From the NCBI GenBank assembly GCA_017163975.1, contig JAFFSR010000292.1, forward strand, positions 4,245,501 to 4,309,500: 64,000 bases of DNA. The letters are read 5' to 3'. Positions within the stretch are counted from its first letter, which is position 1. Each line of letters opens with the position of its first letter. Below the pieces are notes generated by a model. It saw nothing but the letters and a program-made list of their open reading frames with translations, was not told the origin of the DNA and searched no databases. Source of the DNA: Anastatus disparis (lineage: Eukaryota; Arthropoda; Insecta; Hymenoptera; Eupelmidae). Both the position numbers and the translations under genes were made by a program. Below are positions 11,125-25,410 of this stretch, in pieces.

Positions 11125-12480
11125 TTTCTATTTAGATAAACGTAGAATTTCAGGCGCACATAAAAAATATGAAATAACTCACGAACGTGTAATTTATTAA
11201 AAATTAATAATTTTACGTAAATTAAACCACGAAACCTACTAATAATTTTTTAAATGCACTTTAAATAAACAAACTTACTGCAAACTGACCATACAATCAG
11301 CTGAGACTGACTGTCATGTAGCGAAATGATACGAGCCGAAAGCGCGAACACGCGAAATTCAAATTGATAAAAAATTACAGGAATAACTATGTGCCACTCG
11401 TTTCTTTACAAAATTAAAACAGAATAAAATATGGATGTAAAACTTTTTAGAACTTAAATCAAGATAAATATTTTGTTAACATTAAAAAAATAAACTCTTT
11501 TTTTTTTTCAATTAAACCTAAAAAAAATCAATAAAAATTTAATAAATTAATTTAAAATAATTCTTAAAATTTTTTAAATTTCTAAAAATTATATCATTAT
11601 ATACTTAATAAATAAAAACAAAATTAAATCTCTTAAAAAAACTTTTTGGAGATTAATTTATGATTTATGAATTATTGAATCGAGTAATAAAAAAAAAGTT
11701 CTTATAGTGCTTTAATAAAATTAGCTAAAAATTTGAGAAAAATCTCAAAATAGCAAAATTAATAAAAAAATCAATTAAAAGTTTATCCTACTAATTTCTT
11801 CATAAAAACGAAACTAAATGAGATAGGGTAAAAAACTTATTGAAGCTTATTCTACAGTAAATTTCCTATGGAAAAAGCAATAAACCCAAATTTGATGGTG
11901 GAACCAGAAAAAAGGTGTTTTGTGCCCTTAAATATTTCATTTGTATTTTTATTTCTGATATGTCTAAAAGCGCGCTGTTAGTGTCATGAAAAAATATTGT
12001 GAGTTAAAAAAAAATTGTGTATATATGAAAGAAATGCGAGAAAACCGAACAGGTGTATCCTATAGCTGCTAACATAGGATACATAGTAAATATTCAAATG
12101 ATGATTCATATAAAAAAGAAAATGTGTTATTATGATACGTATGTGTGTATTTCACTTGGAACGTACAGCAGACAGTGAAGCAACCGAAACTGCTGTAGTA
12201 TGGAGATGTGCAATTGCTTCTAATCATGTGAAAGTAAAGAAAAACATGAATGTAATTTACCCGTTCCCTGCCGCACGAGAAGAACTTTTAGGCGAAGTTC
12301 CGGCTCGGGTACGAAGGAAAAACAATTAAAAAGTCCCTCTAGGCAAAACCCAACTATTATTAAAGTCCCGTTGGACAACAAAAATTATAAAAACTAACTT
12401 AATGATAGCTTATGACGATAAGTCCACCACCTGCCACCTGCACTTGAAAAAAAACCAAGGATCTTATTGTTTTAGAAGAA
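11125..12480. other. AT-rich stretch, no gene seen
   Basis: About 1.35 kb. A frame at 12132-12329 begins MIRMCVFHLERTADSE but has no recognisable similarity. Nothing else stands out. Confidence 0.5.
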
Positions 12481-12502
12481 CCCTAAGGGAGACTGCAGAT
12501 AC

Positions 12503-13110
12503 TAACAAGGAGAGGTCCCCAACTCCGGAAAACGGATTTTTTAGAAACTGTAGAATATGATTTTTTGATGAAAAAAATTAATCCGTGTTTTTTCTTTTGG
12601 TCTAATAGACCCCAGAGACCAAGATATAGACATTTTTTATAATTATAGTGAAAAGAAGCGCTTTCAAGAACATGAATAACAAAAAAACGAAACCTCTTAC
12701 AAAAAAATGTATAAAAAATAAAAGAAAGTAAAAATTAAATAAGCTGTAGTGCATTAAAAAAGCTTCTGTGGTTCAGAAGTTATGCTCAATTTAATATTAC
12801 TACATATTTGTTAATATTTTTATCATGTAACACATGATGAATTTTTCATTATATTTTGTTAGCATATTTTGATCATCAATAACTTCTGAGCCACAAAAAC
12901 TTTTTTAATGCCCTAGAGCTTAAATTATTTAATTTTTACTTTCTTTTATTTTTCATACATTTTTCTGTGAAAAGTTTAGTTTCTTGGCTATTTAAGTTTT
13001 TGAAAGCGCTTCTTTTCATTATATTAAAAAAAAAGATTTCTATATCTTGGGCCTATCAGACGAAAAGAAAAAACACGGGTTCAATTTTTTTCATCAAAAG
13101 TCTCCTTGTA
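12503..13110. mobile_element. Foldback element with TAACAAGGAGA ends
   Basis: The arms are about 12503-12790 and 12885-13110. They pair over AAGCTTCTGTGGTTCAGAAG, AAGCGCTTTCAAGAAC and CACGGGTT-type segments. The left end is TAACAAGGAGAGGTCCCC and the right end is TCTCCTTGTA. A second copy, truncated on its left, lies at 30935-31524. It interrupts a 50-bp minisatellite: a partial unit (ACCCTAAGGGAGACTG) lies just to the left and three units lie to the right. Confidence 0.75.
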
Positions 13111-13114
13111 CGTG

Positions 13115-13264
13115 ATCACTAAGCATCCTAGAGTAACTCTGGGGCACACTGGAGATCCTAAACAATCACTAAGCATCTTAGAGTAACCCTAAGGTAGACT
13201 GTTAGTCCTGAGCAATCAGTTAGCATCGTAGGGTAACCTTAGAGTAGACTCTAGGGTACATATA
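13115..13264. repeat. Minisatellite, three 50-bp units
   Basis: Units start at 13115, 13165 and 13215. Each begins ATCACTAAGCATC or a variant and carries TAGAGTAAC and a GTAGACT-like block. A fourth partial unit lies at about 12475-12500, on the far side of the foldback element. Confidence 0.85.
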
Positions 13265-14266
13265 CGAATAATTAGGAAAAGGGATCGATCTTTCTTAATG
13301 TTAGTAATCATATCAAACAAGTTTAGACATTTTATAATTTAGCTTATTCCAAAGTTTTTGAATTATACGATCATTGTTAGTTATTTAATATTTTCACAGT
13401 AATCCAAGCATAATTTGGCATTAACGGCATGTCGGAGCTGCAGCAATCGAGTTTTGCTTTTTTTATTTTATCGATATCTTTTTAAATTCTTAAATTAAAC
13501 AAAAATAATGACTTGTCCGCACTAAAGCTATATTAATACAATAATTTGTATTAAAATAAAAAATCATTTGGACTTGTTATTTTTTTATGAGCTTGGATTG
13601 GAAATTAGACATCAAACTCGACAAACCTAACCTTAAAATACGATATATTGAAGGTTTTTATAATAACTTTGTATGTATAATATTTAGATGAATTTCTTAA
13701 GTTGTCCGCACTAGAGTTTAATCTTACAAATTTTTTCTTTGTAGCAAAAAAACTCGATTAAACGCATCGTTTATTCATAAGTTAGGATTGGATATATTAT
13801 TAGAAGACGGACAGCTTCGTCATGCTCTTAAAAAGTATATATGAAAACAAAATACATAATAATAACTTATATATTTTATTTAAATTACGGGATATGCTTT
13901 ATTTAACATAAATATTATCTCCACTGTCATCATTGAACATTCTTAGTCACTTCTTATAGATTTCGGAATTTTAAATCTACTATGTAACACAAGTAAAAAT
14001 AGAAAGTCTTGCGGAAAATTGTCAACACGTCTGCTGTAGATGGTCGTTTAAACCAAGCTCTTATAAAATATTAAATACGTTAATTAACTGATGATTGTAA
14101 TAATTTGAAAAATTAAATATTAAAACTAGATATTTCCATGACTTTGAATACTTGCATTTTTATAAGTGCTGTATACATAAGTACATGGTCGATTCTACAA
14201 ATAAGTTGGAAAAATTTCAAGAAAATTTTTATTTAGAAAATGATCGGAATTACTAACCCTTTATTT
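13265..14266. other. AT-rich stretch with a degenerate direct repeat
   Basis: Two similar segments start with TTGTCCGCACTA (about 13513 and 13699) and share a later AGCTTGGATTGGA-like block. No gene is recognised. Confidence 0.5.
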
Positions 14267-14267
14267 A

Positions 14268-15655
<1,388 letters not shown>

Positions 15656-16208
15656 AATTTTTCTCGGTTGTAAATGTATATAAACTATTTTATGCCTTAT
15701 ATCATACGAAATATTGAAAAATATAAAAAAATTGTAATGTTGCATATTTGCAAGTGTTGATTTTTATTTGTAATATGTACAATAAAAAATAAGAATATGA
15801 TCATGATTGGGCTAAATTATCTTTTTACTTTATTTTAACTTCAAAATAAATAACGATAATGTTAACAAAGTTACATAATTGTTATCCGTTTTGTATATCG
15901 TTGAAATAACAAATTTTTTGATAAAAACACTATATAAACTTTTAGCGGCTTAACTTATAAATTGAAATTGTCAAATGTGATCGAGCATTCGGAGAATGAG
16001 AATTAGTGGGATTCTTTGTGGGACAGCATGAAAAGTAAAAAACAGTATGTCACCGGAATTACGCATAATTAAAATATACGCGATATATTTGAAGATCATT
16101 TAAAAAAAATTATATTATCTTCAAAATACTTTTACAGGGATTATATTGCATAAAATAATATCAATATTCACAATTCAATAATTTACACTTTCGATTTTTT
16201 TTTACGTA
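15656..16208. other. Spacer between composite repeat units
   Basis: About 550 bp of AT-rich sequence with no gene or repeat seen. It separates unit 1 from the directly abutting units 2 and 3. Confidence 0.5.
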
Positions 16209-16320
16209 TTTTGCTTTCTCATAGAGAAAGCATTGTATCGGTAAAATTTTTTTTTTCTATTTTTCCATTAATTTGTACATATTTAGACTCAAGGAGTCGA
16301 AAAAAGTGGTTTCCAGAAAA

Positions 16321-16382
<62 letters not shown>

Positions 16383-18031
16383 TGTGTATGATTTCAGTAC
16401 GCCAATAAGATCTCGAGAACTACTCGATGGATTAGCATCAAATTTTGCATGCAATTTATTTTTTTGTCTAACTGGGGTGGAAACTGTTGAAAATTGATCT
16501 TTTTAGCTCAGTTTTTTTTAGAGCCATTTTAAGAATTTTAAAATAATTTTGATTTTTCATTTTTTTGATATTTTACGTAAACTACTCGAAGAATTTTCTT
16601 GAAAATTTGTATGAACATTATTTGCGACTGCCAAAAGAAGAAAAACTTTTACTAACTGATTTTCTTAGCGCACTTTTAATTTTAAAGCAATTTGAAAATT
16701 TTGAAAAAAAAATTTTTTATTTTTTTTTTTTATTTTATGAAAACCATACGATAGATTTGCTCCAAAATTTGTATAAAAGTTATTCGCTATTGTCTGAGGG
16801 AAATTAGCTTTAAAAAACTCATTTTTTTAGTGCAGTTTTAATTTTAGAACATTTAGAAATATTTTGAAAAAATGTTTATTTTTCATTTTTTTTATATTAC
16901 ACAAAAACCATTCGATAGATTTGCTCGAAAATTTTTATGGAAATCATTTGCAATGGCCTAAATAAAACAAACTTTGAAAAACTTATTTTCTCCGAACAGT
17001 TTTGATTTTAGAGCATTTTGAAAATTTTAAATAAAATTTTTCTAATTTTTTTTATATTTTACGTAAGCTACTTGATGAAGGAGCTTCAAATTATGTGTGG
17101 GAATTATTTATGATTGTCAAAATAAAATGAACTTTTAAAAATTAATTTTCTTCAATTTTCTTAGAGCACATTTAATTTTAGAGCATTTTGAAAATTTTGA
17201 AAAAATTTTTTATTTTTAATTTCTTTTCTATTGCACAAAAATCCCTCGATAAACTTGCTCAAAAATTTTCATGCAAATTATTCACTATTATTTGAATAAA
17301 TCAAGCTTTGGAAAACTTATTTTCTTAGCGCAGTTTTAATTTTAGAGCATTTTAAAAATTTTGGAAAAAATGTTCATATTTCATTTTTTTTCTATTACAC
17401 AAAAGCCATTCGATAGATTTGCTCAAAAATTTTCATACAAATTATTTGTTATTGCCTAATTAAAGCAAGCTTGGAAAAACTTATTTTCTTAGCGCAGTTT
17501 TAATTTTAGAGCATTTTGTAAATTTTGAATAGAATTTCACTTATTTTCTGGTATTTTACGTAAACTACTCGATGAAGTAGCTTAAAATTATGTATAGAAA
17601 TTATTTACGATTGCCTAAATAAAATGAACTTTTGAAAACTGGTTTTCTTAGCGTAGTTGTAACGTTAAAGCGTTTTGAAAATTTTAAAACAATGTTTATT
17701 TTTCAATTATTTGGTATTTTTTGTAAACTATTCGATAAAAATGTTCCAAAATTTGTATGCAAGTTATTGGTTATAGTGTTAAGAAGACAAGCTTGGGAAA
17801 ATTAATTTTATAAACGCATTTTCAATTTTAGAGCATCATAAAATCACATTATGCAAATGGCAAAAGTGAGAAAGAGTAAAATTCATATAGTTTTCGTAGG
17901 TATTAAGACAGCCTTTAATACAGAGGATAGGGACATTTATATTAAAATCGTATTTAAAAAAATAAAATCAAATTACTCTAACTCAATGCGCTCTATGAGA
18001 AAGCATTGCGCCAAAGCACTTGGCAGCGTTT
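16209..18031 (+). repeat. Composite repeat unit 2
   Basis: Same layout as unit 1: CTTTCTCATAGAG start, (GT)n at about 16326-16385, ladder, CACTTGGCAGCG end. The 3' half (about 17164-18026) is nearly identical to 14785-15655 at a constant offset of 2379 bp. The 5' half is closer to unit 3, so the unit is chimeric. It abuts unit 3 with a shared TTTTT. Confidence 0.75.
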
Positions 18032-18156
18032 TTGCTTTCTCATAGAGAAAGCATTGTATCGGTAAAAAATTTTTTTTTCTATTTTTCCATTAATTTGTAC
18101 ATATTTAGACTCAAGGAGTCGAAAAAAGTGGTTTCCAGAAAATGTCTGTATGTATG

Positions 18157-18218
<62 letters not shown>

Positions 18219-19857
18219 TGTATGATTTCAGTACGCCAATAAGATCTCGAGATCTACTCGATGGATTAGCTTCAAATTTTGCATGCAATTTATTTTTTTG
18301 TCTCACTGGGGTGGAAGCTGTTGAAATTTGATTTTCTTAGCTCGGTTTTTTTTTAGAGCCATTTTAAGAATTATAAAAAAATTTTGATATTTCATTTTTT
18401 TGATATTTTACGTAAACTACTCGAAGAATTTTCTTAAAAATTTATATGAACATTATTTGCGACTGCCAAAAGAAGAAAAACTTTTACTAACTGATTTTCT
18501 TAGCGCACTTTTAATTTTAGAGTAATTTGAAAATTTTGAAAAAAAAATTCTTTTTTATTTTTTTTTTATTTTATGAAAACCATTTGATAGATTTGCTCCA
18601 AAATTTGTATGCAAGTTATTCGCTATTGTCTGAGGAAAATTAGCTTTGGAAAACCTCATTTTTTTAGCGCAGTTTTGATTTTAGAGCATTTAGAAATTTT
18701 TTGAAAAAATGTTTATTTTTCATTTTTTTTATATTACACAAAAACCATTCGTTAGATTTGCTCTAAAATCATTATGCAAATTATTCGTTATTGCCTTAAT
18801 AAAACAAGCTTTGGAAAACATTTTCTTAGCGCAGTTTTAATTTAAGAGAATTTTGAAAATTTTCTTTAAAAATTTCTTATTTTTTTTGGGTTTTACGTAA
18901 GCTACTCTATGAATTTGTTTAAAAATTTGTATAGTAATTATTTGCTACTGTTAAAATAATAAAAACATTTGAAAACTGATTTTCTTAGCATACTATTAAT
19001 TTTAGAGCATTTTGAAAATTTTTAAAAAAGTTATTTTTTATTATTTTTCTATTTTACGAAAACCATTCGGTTGATTTGCCCCAAAATTTTTATGCAAGTT
19101 ATTTGCTATTGTCTAAAGGAAATAAGCTTAGGAAAACTTATTTTCTTAGCACAGTTTTAATTTAAGAGAATTTTGAAAATTTTGAAAAAATGTTTATTTT
19201 TCATTTTTTTTTATATTACACTAAAACCATTCGATAGATTTGCTATAAAATTATTATGAAAATTATTCGTTATTGCCTTAATGAAACAAGCTTTGGAAAA
19301 CTTATTTTCTTAGCGCAGTTATAATTTTAGAGCATTTTGAAAATTAAAAAAAAAATTTATTTTAAATTTTTCATTTTTTTTGATCTTACGTAAGTTACTC
19401 CAAGAATTTGCTTAAAAATGTGTATAGAAATTATTTGATACTGTTAAAATAATAAAAACATTTGAAAACTGATTTTTTTTGCATACTATTAATTTTATTA
19501 TTTTTCTATTTCACGGAAACCATTCGATAGATTTGCTCCAAAATTTGTATGCAAATTATTTGCTACTGTCTAAAGAAAACAAGTTTTGGAAAACTAATTT
19601 TCTCAGTGCAGTTTTAATTTAGGAGAATTTTGAAAATTTTCATACAAATTTCTATTTTTCATTTATCTTCTTTCTTAGCGCGGTTACGATTAGAAATTTC
19701 GCTGTCATCGTTCTTTTAAAGTACAAATTTATAAATAAATATTAATGTTAGACAATTTTTTTATATTAAAATCACATTTAAATAAATATAAAAAAAATAA
19801 TGAATCTCAAAGAACTCTATGAGAAAGCATTCCGCCAAAGCACTTGGCAGCGTTTTT
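18027..19857 (+). repeat. Composite repeat unit 3
   Basis: Directly follows unit 2, head to tail. It has the CTTTCTCATAGAG start, (GT)n at about 18160-18215, a longer degenerate ladder, and the CTCTATGAGAAAG... CACTTGGCAGCG end. Confidence 0.75.
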
Positions 19858-19904
19858 ATAATCGGAAAAGCATGTTTACAAAACTCAGTCGAAAATTTGT
19901 TTCT

Positions 19905-20558
19905 ACACAGTAAAAAATCTAAAGTAAAATCATATATGTGTTCAGTAATTTTACAAATAAAAATACTTCATTAAATGCAGTAAATTTCCAACTTCAATCA
20001 TAATTTTATTAGCACGATTGTAAAATTAATAATCGTGTTGTAAATTTACTGCATTTGACGTAGGTAATAATCAGACCCACGTTGAGTGTAGTGATTTTAT
20101 TATGAACAGTAGTAATTCATTTTACAAATGTATTTGTAAAATTACTATGATATATTTAGTAAAAGTACGAAATGAGTTAGTAAATTTACTACTATCAACT
20201 GTAATTTTACTATATTTAATGTTCTAAAGACGTGCTAATAGCTCCCTCCGCAGCATTCGATCTCACCTCTAACTTTTTTTCAAAGAAATTTGGGTAGGCC
20301 AAATCGCGACTCTTAAAAATCCGACCTCATTGGTATTGTGTAAAAAGTGGTTGCCATCCATCGGTAGTCAAGTTTTCGTAGGTGGGTCGCAGCAGCCTGA
20401 GAATGGTAAACGGTTCCGGGACTCCCTCGACTCACCTGGAAAGGTTAATCAATAGAGGACATATCCTATATATAATCTTTTCTAAAAAAAATATTTAATG
20501 TGGGTCTGAAAATTACCTAAATTTTATAGTAATTTTACAACAGGATTTTTTACAGTGT
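19905..20558. mobile_element. MITE with ACACWGTAAAAAATC ends
   Basis: The left end is ACACAGTAAAAAATC and the right end is the complement of ACACTGTAAAAAATC (one mismatch in 15). The inner flanks carry repeated AGTAAATTTAC/GTAATTTTAC motifs. A SINE fragment (20235-20485) is nested inside. The ends resemble those around 8000-8428. Confidence 0.65.
20235..20485 (+). mobile_element. 5'-truncated tRNA-derived SINE
   Basis: Colinear with the minus-strand SINE at 34241-34605. Shared blocks are ACCTCTAACTTTTTTT, ATCGCGACTCTT, CATCCATCGGTAGTCAA, GACTCCCTCGACT and GGTTAATC. Most of the tRNA-like head is missing or diverged. Confidence 0.75.
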
Positions 20559-20990
20559 ACGGGAAAACGGTAATCAGCATGATGAGTACAACCTTAACCA
20601 AGAACAAAAATGTTTAAATATGACCTACGTAAGTCGACGTAATTATTGATTTTACATAAACAGGTATACCAATATACTAAAATATTTTTTTCTTACAAAA
20701 AAAATGAGTATTTACAACTATTATGTACATAAGAACAATATTTCCATTTATTTTTAGAAATAATCATATACGTGCTAAAAATATTTAATATTTTGAATAA
20801 TAGTTTTGTCATATTTTATATAATTGATTTTTATTTTTCAGATTTATTAATTATAAGTATTAATTTATTAGTTAGACTTTGATTAATAGTTTGAGAACTA
20901 TGAATAAATTAAAAATTAGTAATTGGAAAAAAGACCCACAATTTACGACTTGGTTACGAGAAACAATAATAGGTAATGATGTACCCACAT
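20559..20990. other. AT-rich stretch, no gene seen
   Basis: No coding similarity or repeat recognised. Confidence 0.5.
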
Positions 20991-21727
20991 AGCATGAAAC
21001 ATTTCAATGAAATATTTATAAAATATTTCCTAAATATCTCATATATCTTTCCGAAAGATTACTTCGAAATATTACATGATATATTCAGGAAATCTTTCAA
21101 AAATATTTCATGAAATATTTCATGAATGATATTTGAAAAATTTCCTGAAATATTTATAAAATATTTATAAAATATTTATAAAAATACATCGTGAAAGATT
21201 TAAGAAGATTTCTTGAAAGATTCATGAAATATTTCTTAAATATTTCATAAAATATTTCACGAAAGATTCCGTAAATAAATCATGCATTATTTCATGAAAC
21301 ATTTTCTAAATATTTCTAAAATATTTCTTGAAAGATTATTAAAAATTTTAAAATATTACTCGAAAGATTTCTGAAATATTTATGAAATATTTCACAAAAT
21401 ATTTTGTGAAAGATTTTGAAATTATATCATGTATTATTTCATGAAATATTTTTAATCACATCTAAAATATTTCTTGAAAGTTTATTAAAAATTATAAAAT
21501 CTTTCTTGAAAGATTTCTGAAATTTTCCTTAAATATTTCACAAAATATTTCATGAAATATTTTTAATCACATCTAAAATATTTCTTGAAAGTTTATTAAA
21601 AATTATAAAATCTTTCTTGAAAGATTTCTGAAATTTTCCTTAAATATTTCACAAAATATTTCATGAAATATTTAAAAAATATATCAAGTATTATTTCACA
21701 AAGCATTTGCGCAATATTTGGAAAATA
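20991..21727. repeat. Degenerate AAATATTTC/GAAAGATT tract
   Basis: About 740 bp built of short, mostly palindromic words such as TTTCATGAAATATTT and ATTTCTTGAAAGATT. There is a longer direct duplication near 21440-21540 and 21545-21650. The tract resumes briefly at 22030-22075, inside the putative LTR. Confidence 0.75.
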
Positions 21728-22149
21728 TGTCATAAAGATGTTTTATTCACAGTCCAGCCGATAGGAGGACACACGTTAAATGCGCGTTTCATCCCTAAGC
21801 GGTTGGAGGATGTCTTTCTTACTATATAAGAAGAAAAGCCAGAAGCTTTGTGTATACGTGCGCAGGTTAATATCATTACAATGTAAATGCGACTATTAAA
21901 AAATGCGAAAACTTGTATGTGAATATGAATTTGTTTGTAAATATAACGAGGTATAATAAAATACAGTATCATTATAAATAAAAATGTGTTTCATAGAATG
22001 TATGTAAATGCGACTTTAATAGTAAAGATTATAAATCTTTCATAAATATTTCATGAATTATTGATGAAATATTGCGCACCGCAGGTTGCTTGTGACGCTT
22101 ACATGTATATCTCACTCATACATACATACCCTATGTCTGTGAGCCCACA
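21728..22149 (-). mobile_element. Putative LTR of a Ty3/gypsy-like element
   Basis: On the minus strand, a purine tract (AGGGGGGAGTAC, about 22150-22161) is followed by TGTGGGCTCACAG. The segment then has a TATATAG box (about 21830) and an AATAAA signal (about 21745), and ends near TATGACA. That order (polypurine tract, TG, TATA, AATAAA, CA) fits a 3' LTR. The nearby gypsy pol remnant has the same orientation. There is no second LTR in the window for comparison, so this is inference. Confidence 0.4.
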
Positions 22150-22199
22150 GTACTCCCCCCTAAATAACCACCTATGATTATTTACCATAAAAATATATT

Positions 22200-22560
22200 T
22201 TTCTTTTAATTATATAATTGAGAGGTTATTTTATTTACACGTATTTTTCTTTTCGTTTTTACATATTTTGTAACTTATTTTGCGCTATCTATACAATTAC
22301 TTGTTATTATTTTATTTTTTACATATTTATATGCACCTATTACTTATGGGATTATTCTTACGCATGCACTCATATGATTATATTCACTTTACAATTAAAT
22401 ATGCAATTATGCGATTTTTCTCATACATACAATTACTTATTTTTACATTTTATATGCAATTATTATTTATGCGATCACTCACATACTTTGCACTCCTTTA
22501 TAACTCATATCTTATATTCTATACATACATAATCAAAATTATATTTACATCTCTATACAC
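22200..22560. other. Low-complexity AT/pyrimidine-rich stretch
   Basis: Repetitive ACATATTTATATGCAATTATT-like words. The overlapping plus-strand frames (22218-22678) are rich in Tyr, Phe, Ile and Cys, as AT-rich simple sequence gives, and I do not consider them genes. Confidence 0.5.
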
Positions 22561-22592
22561 TTTACATAACTATCATTATATATGCATCATAA

Positions 22593-23708
22593 TTACATTT
22601 TCAAATGCCTTTGAAGGCTTCTATACATTACTCTTAAAGCTGCCGACAATGCAGGACTTACGTTCACCTTACAATTGAGGATATCTAATCTAAATCTGGA
22701 TACGTTCCTTAGCACACTTAATACGAAGTTGATGTTGAAACTTCTATTACTTTTGTTGTTTTTCCCATAATAGTTGTTGACTTTAATCCTTTCTACATTA
22801 GGGCTATTGAAGGAGTTCAGTGATCTTTGAATATTTGGGTGGTATGACATTTCCACTGATAGTAGTGCGCATTTCATCGCAAAATTGAATCCTGAGTCGT
22901 TAGGTTCCAATCCTTTTATGTTTAATTGTTGAAAACCTTCCAACTTATCAATAATCTCCTGGAAACTGCATCAGGTACTTATTGTTTTCAATATTGACCT
23001 CTACAATGCTGCGGTTCAAATGAAGTACCGGTTCATGGATAAATTCCAATTCCTTACTTTTACTCCTCAAGTACTTATAGTGGAAGATTTTTATCTTGCT
23101 ATCCTGGTTGTATACAGCCTCCAAAATACTATCTAAATCACTTAGATATAACTCCTCAAGCACTTTGTTCCCTTTGAGGAAATTATACAAGTGTTCCATG
23201 CACAACTCCTTACAATTGTCTAGATTGATCATCCTTAAACTAAAAATAACTTACTATCTAAAAATCTTAACCTAGTATGAATACTATTTACAAATATGGC
23301 TTCCTCCAGCCCTTCCATACGCATTTCTGCGTCAAAGACTGTAGCCATCTTAGATATCTTGAGGCTCTTGATATCGCAGGTGTCAGATACCTCCACTATC
23401 ACCTCCTTTGTCATCATACCACTAGACAAATCCATATGATTGATGAGCAACTTGTCCTTCTTCCCTTCCTTCTGGTACCTTATTAGCTTCCTGATGGTAG
23501 AAGCCTCCACCTCCCATCTGCATCCGCCAGTCCATATGTTGACTAATTCAAATTGTCTTGCGTCTTCAAACAAACGTTCCAGCCCACCTATTCCTTCATA
23601 CCTTTGATGATATGGCAGCAGGTCTATTGCACCCAGCTTATAACACGATTCTCGCAAACCGTCTAGGGTACACAACAAAAATACATTATTAATATAAATT
23701 CGCTCCAA
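22593..23708 (-). pseudogene. Leucine-rich-repeat-like protein, frameshifted
   Basis: Three frames on the minus strand join into about 370 residues. The first (23708-23235) contains LPYHQRYEGIGGLERLF, then WEVEASTIRKLI and KSLKISKMATVF. After a shift near 23235 the second (to 22948) reads SLRMINLDNCKELCMEHL and VLEELYLSDLD. After another near 22945 the third reads EIIDKLEGFQQLNIKGLEP and ends near 22593. Motifs such as LRMINLDNC, VLEELYLSDL and FQQLNIKGL look like leucine-rich repeats of F-box/LRR type, with no F-box visible. The first frame has no ATG at its left limit, so the start is unknown. It lies between a gypsy pol remnant and a putative LTR in the same orientation. It may be a captured host fragment or an unrelated gene the elements landed around. 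Confidence 0.5.
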
Positions 23709-24229
23709 TAAACTTACAACTAATTACATTTTATTTTATAGTAAGAAACTGGCGTACAAAATCTAACTTTTTTAACGTTTACGTTACGCTTTTCATTATT
23801 TTTACTTACATTTTCTTGCATTAAGATGCTATTTACATTCCTTTACCTATATCGTTTTTTAACACCGTTTCCCTACTATTCGTCACGTTTGATGGATAAT
23901 TAACACTACCCGTATTGTCATAATACCTTTCGCGGGGTACATCATACTCGTTATTACCTAATTCGTCGTTTGTATGCACTTCCTCGTTAACTATTTCTTG
24001 TGCATGATTTTCTTCCTCTAGTGCATCATAATTCTCTGCAATTGCGGCCACCCTCATCATAAATTTATGCTTCAACTGTTACTGTATTTCCTTCACTTAC
24101 TGTGTAAGTATCGTTAATCTGTTACTTGATTCAATACTGACATTTTGTGCTTGATTCTCCTCTGTTGCACTATCTTCTACTTTGCTTACTAAAAAATATG
24201 CCGATTTGAGTCTTCCGATGTTCGCCAAA
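23709..24229. other. Spacer with a minus-strand acidic open frame
   Basis: A minus-strand frame (24075-23833) encodes an acidic Asn/Glu-rich peptide (ALEEENHAQEIVNEEVH). Just upstream a second piece reads VEDSATEENQAQNVS. They could be a poorly conserved part of the neighbouring retroelement or pseudogene; no domain is recognised. Confidence 0.35.
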
Positions 24230-24835
24230 ACATCTCTATCTCCTTTTCTTATTACATAATTTCGGCCATTTTCAGACCTACCAAGTCGGCATGAACGTGG
24301 GCGAACCTCGCATCAGGCTCATTAAATTTCATAGGTAAAAACTTGTTTTACCTAGTAATCTTGGCACTCCATGCATGCTCTACACCAAAATGTTATCTAT
24401 CTGTTCATGTTCGGCCACACATACTGCTTCCTAATCATCTTACTAGTTGACCTAGCAGATGGACGCACTTTATTGTGGAAGAGTTCAAAGGTGATGTTTC
24501 TCGACGCCTCTCGACGTATACATGGCCTGAGTACGTCTTGTGCGATTTCACAATAAAATGCCGTGTTTTTACACCATACTGCAATTTTATCAGTTTTAAT
24601 TGATGCGGCAGGTTATTAATGATCTCCTGCAGCTGTTGATCATCTTTCTGATATCCAGCTATTTCATCTGGCAAAAATACTGTCAGAAATCTGAAATCGT
24701 CGACTCTTAATAGCGCGTCTGCTACTGCGTTATTTTCGCCTGGTAAGTAACAGATTTTTACATTAAATTCCGTGATGTATGCTAACTTTCTTGCTTGTAA
24801 TGAGGTGCAGCTATCTAAACTTTTATTTAACGCTT
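24230..24835 (-). pseudogene. Ty3/gypsy pol remnant (RNase H end and integrase start)
   Basis: Reading the minus strand from 24835: LQARKLAYITEFNVKICYLP and GENNAVADALLRV, the typical end of a gypsy RNase H domain. Then comes a linker (PDEIAGYQKDDQQLQEIINN). Next is an H2C2-type integrase zinc-binding region (ITFELFHNKVRPSARS, KQYVWPNMNR, CRACMEC). It ends with a broken start of the integrase core (CEVRPRSCRLGRSENG, resembling ARF.HVHADLVGP). A frameshift near 24555 and in-frame stops near 24400 and 24360 break it. Gag, protease, reverse transcriptase and most of the integrase are missing. Confidence 0.85.
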
Positions 24836-24864
24836 ATATTCAAAATAATACTTTGAGGTAAACA

Positions 24865-25410
24865 TAAATATCTTTATTTCAAGCCTTTTTGGGCTTATTT
24901 TACTCCAGCTTTACTACTATATTCGATGCACCTTCGAATCTATAATTCCTGCACCGTAAGGTTTCTGGTGACCTTATGAACTAATTTTACTTTACCAAAT
25001 AGATTCGGCTTCGATATTGATGTTATTTTTGCATGAATATAGAATTTTGAAATTAAATGACTAGAAATGGTAAAAAAATCCAAAAAAAAGGTAAAAATAT
25101 TGAAATTTATTTAAAGAAAATGAAATTTATTTTGAAAAAATGAAATTTTTTGTTAAAAAATTTGAAATTTTTTATTAAAAAATTAATTTTTGTTGAAAAG
25201 TCAAAAATTTTTGGTTTTCTAAAACTCCTACATTTACATAAAAATGACATTGATACTGAAGCCAAATCCATTTAGTAAAGACAAATTAGTTCATTTAGTC
25301 ATCAGAAACCTTACGGTGCAGGAATTATGGATTCGAAGATTCATCGAGTGATCATGGAATTATGGTTGGAGTAAAATAAGCCCAATAGGGCTTAAAATAA
25401 AGGTATTTAT
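24865..25410. mobile_element. Foldback MITE
   Basis: The arms (about 24865-25035 and 25240-25410) are near complements. The outer ends read ATAAATATCTTTATTTCAAG and the complement of ATAAATACCTTTATTTTAAG. The AT-rich loop is full of GAAATTTTTT-like words. It cuts off the gypsy pol remnant on its 5' side. Confidence 0.75.

Noticed and set aside
12132..12329. 65-residue frame MIRMCVFHLERTADSE
   Set aside because: Reasonable composition, but no similarity, domain or gene context that I can recognise.
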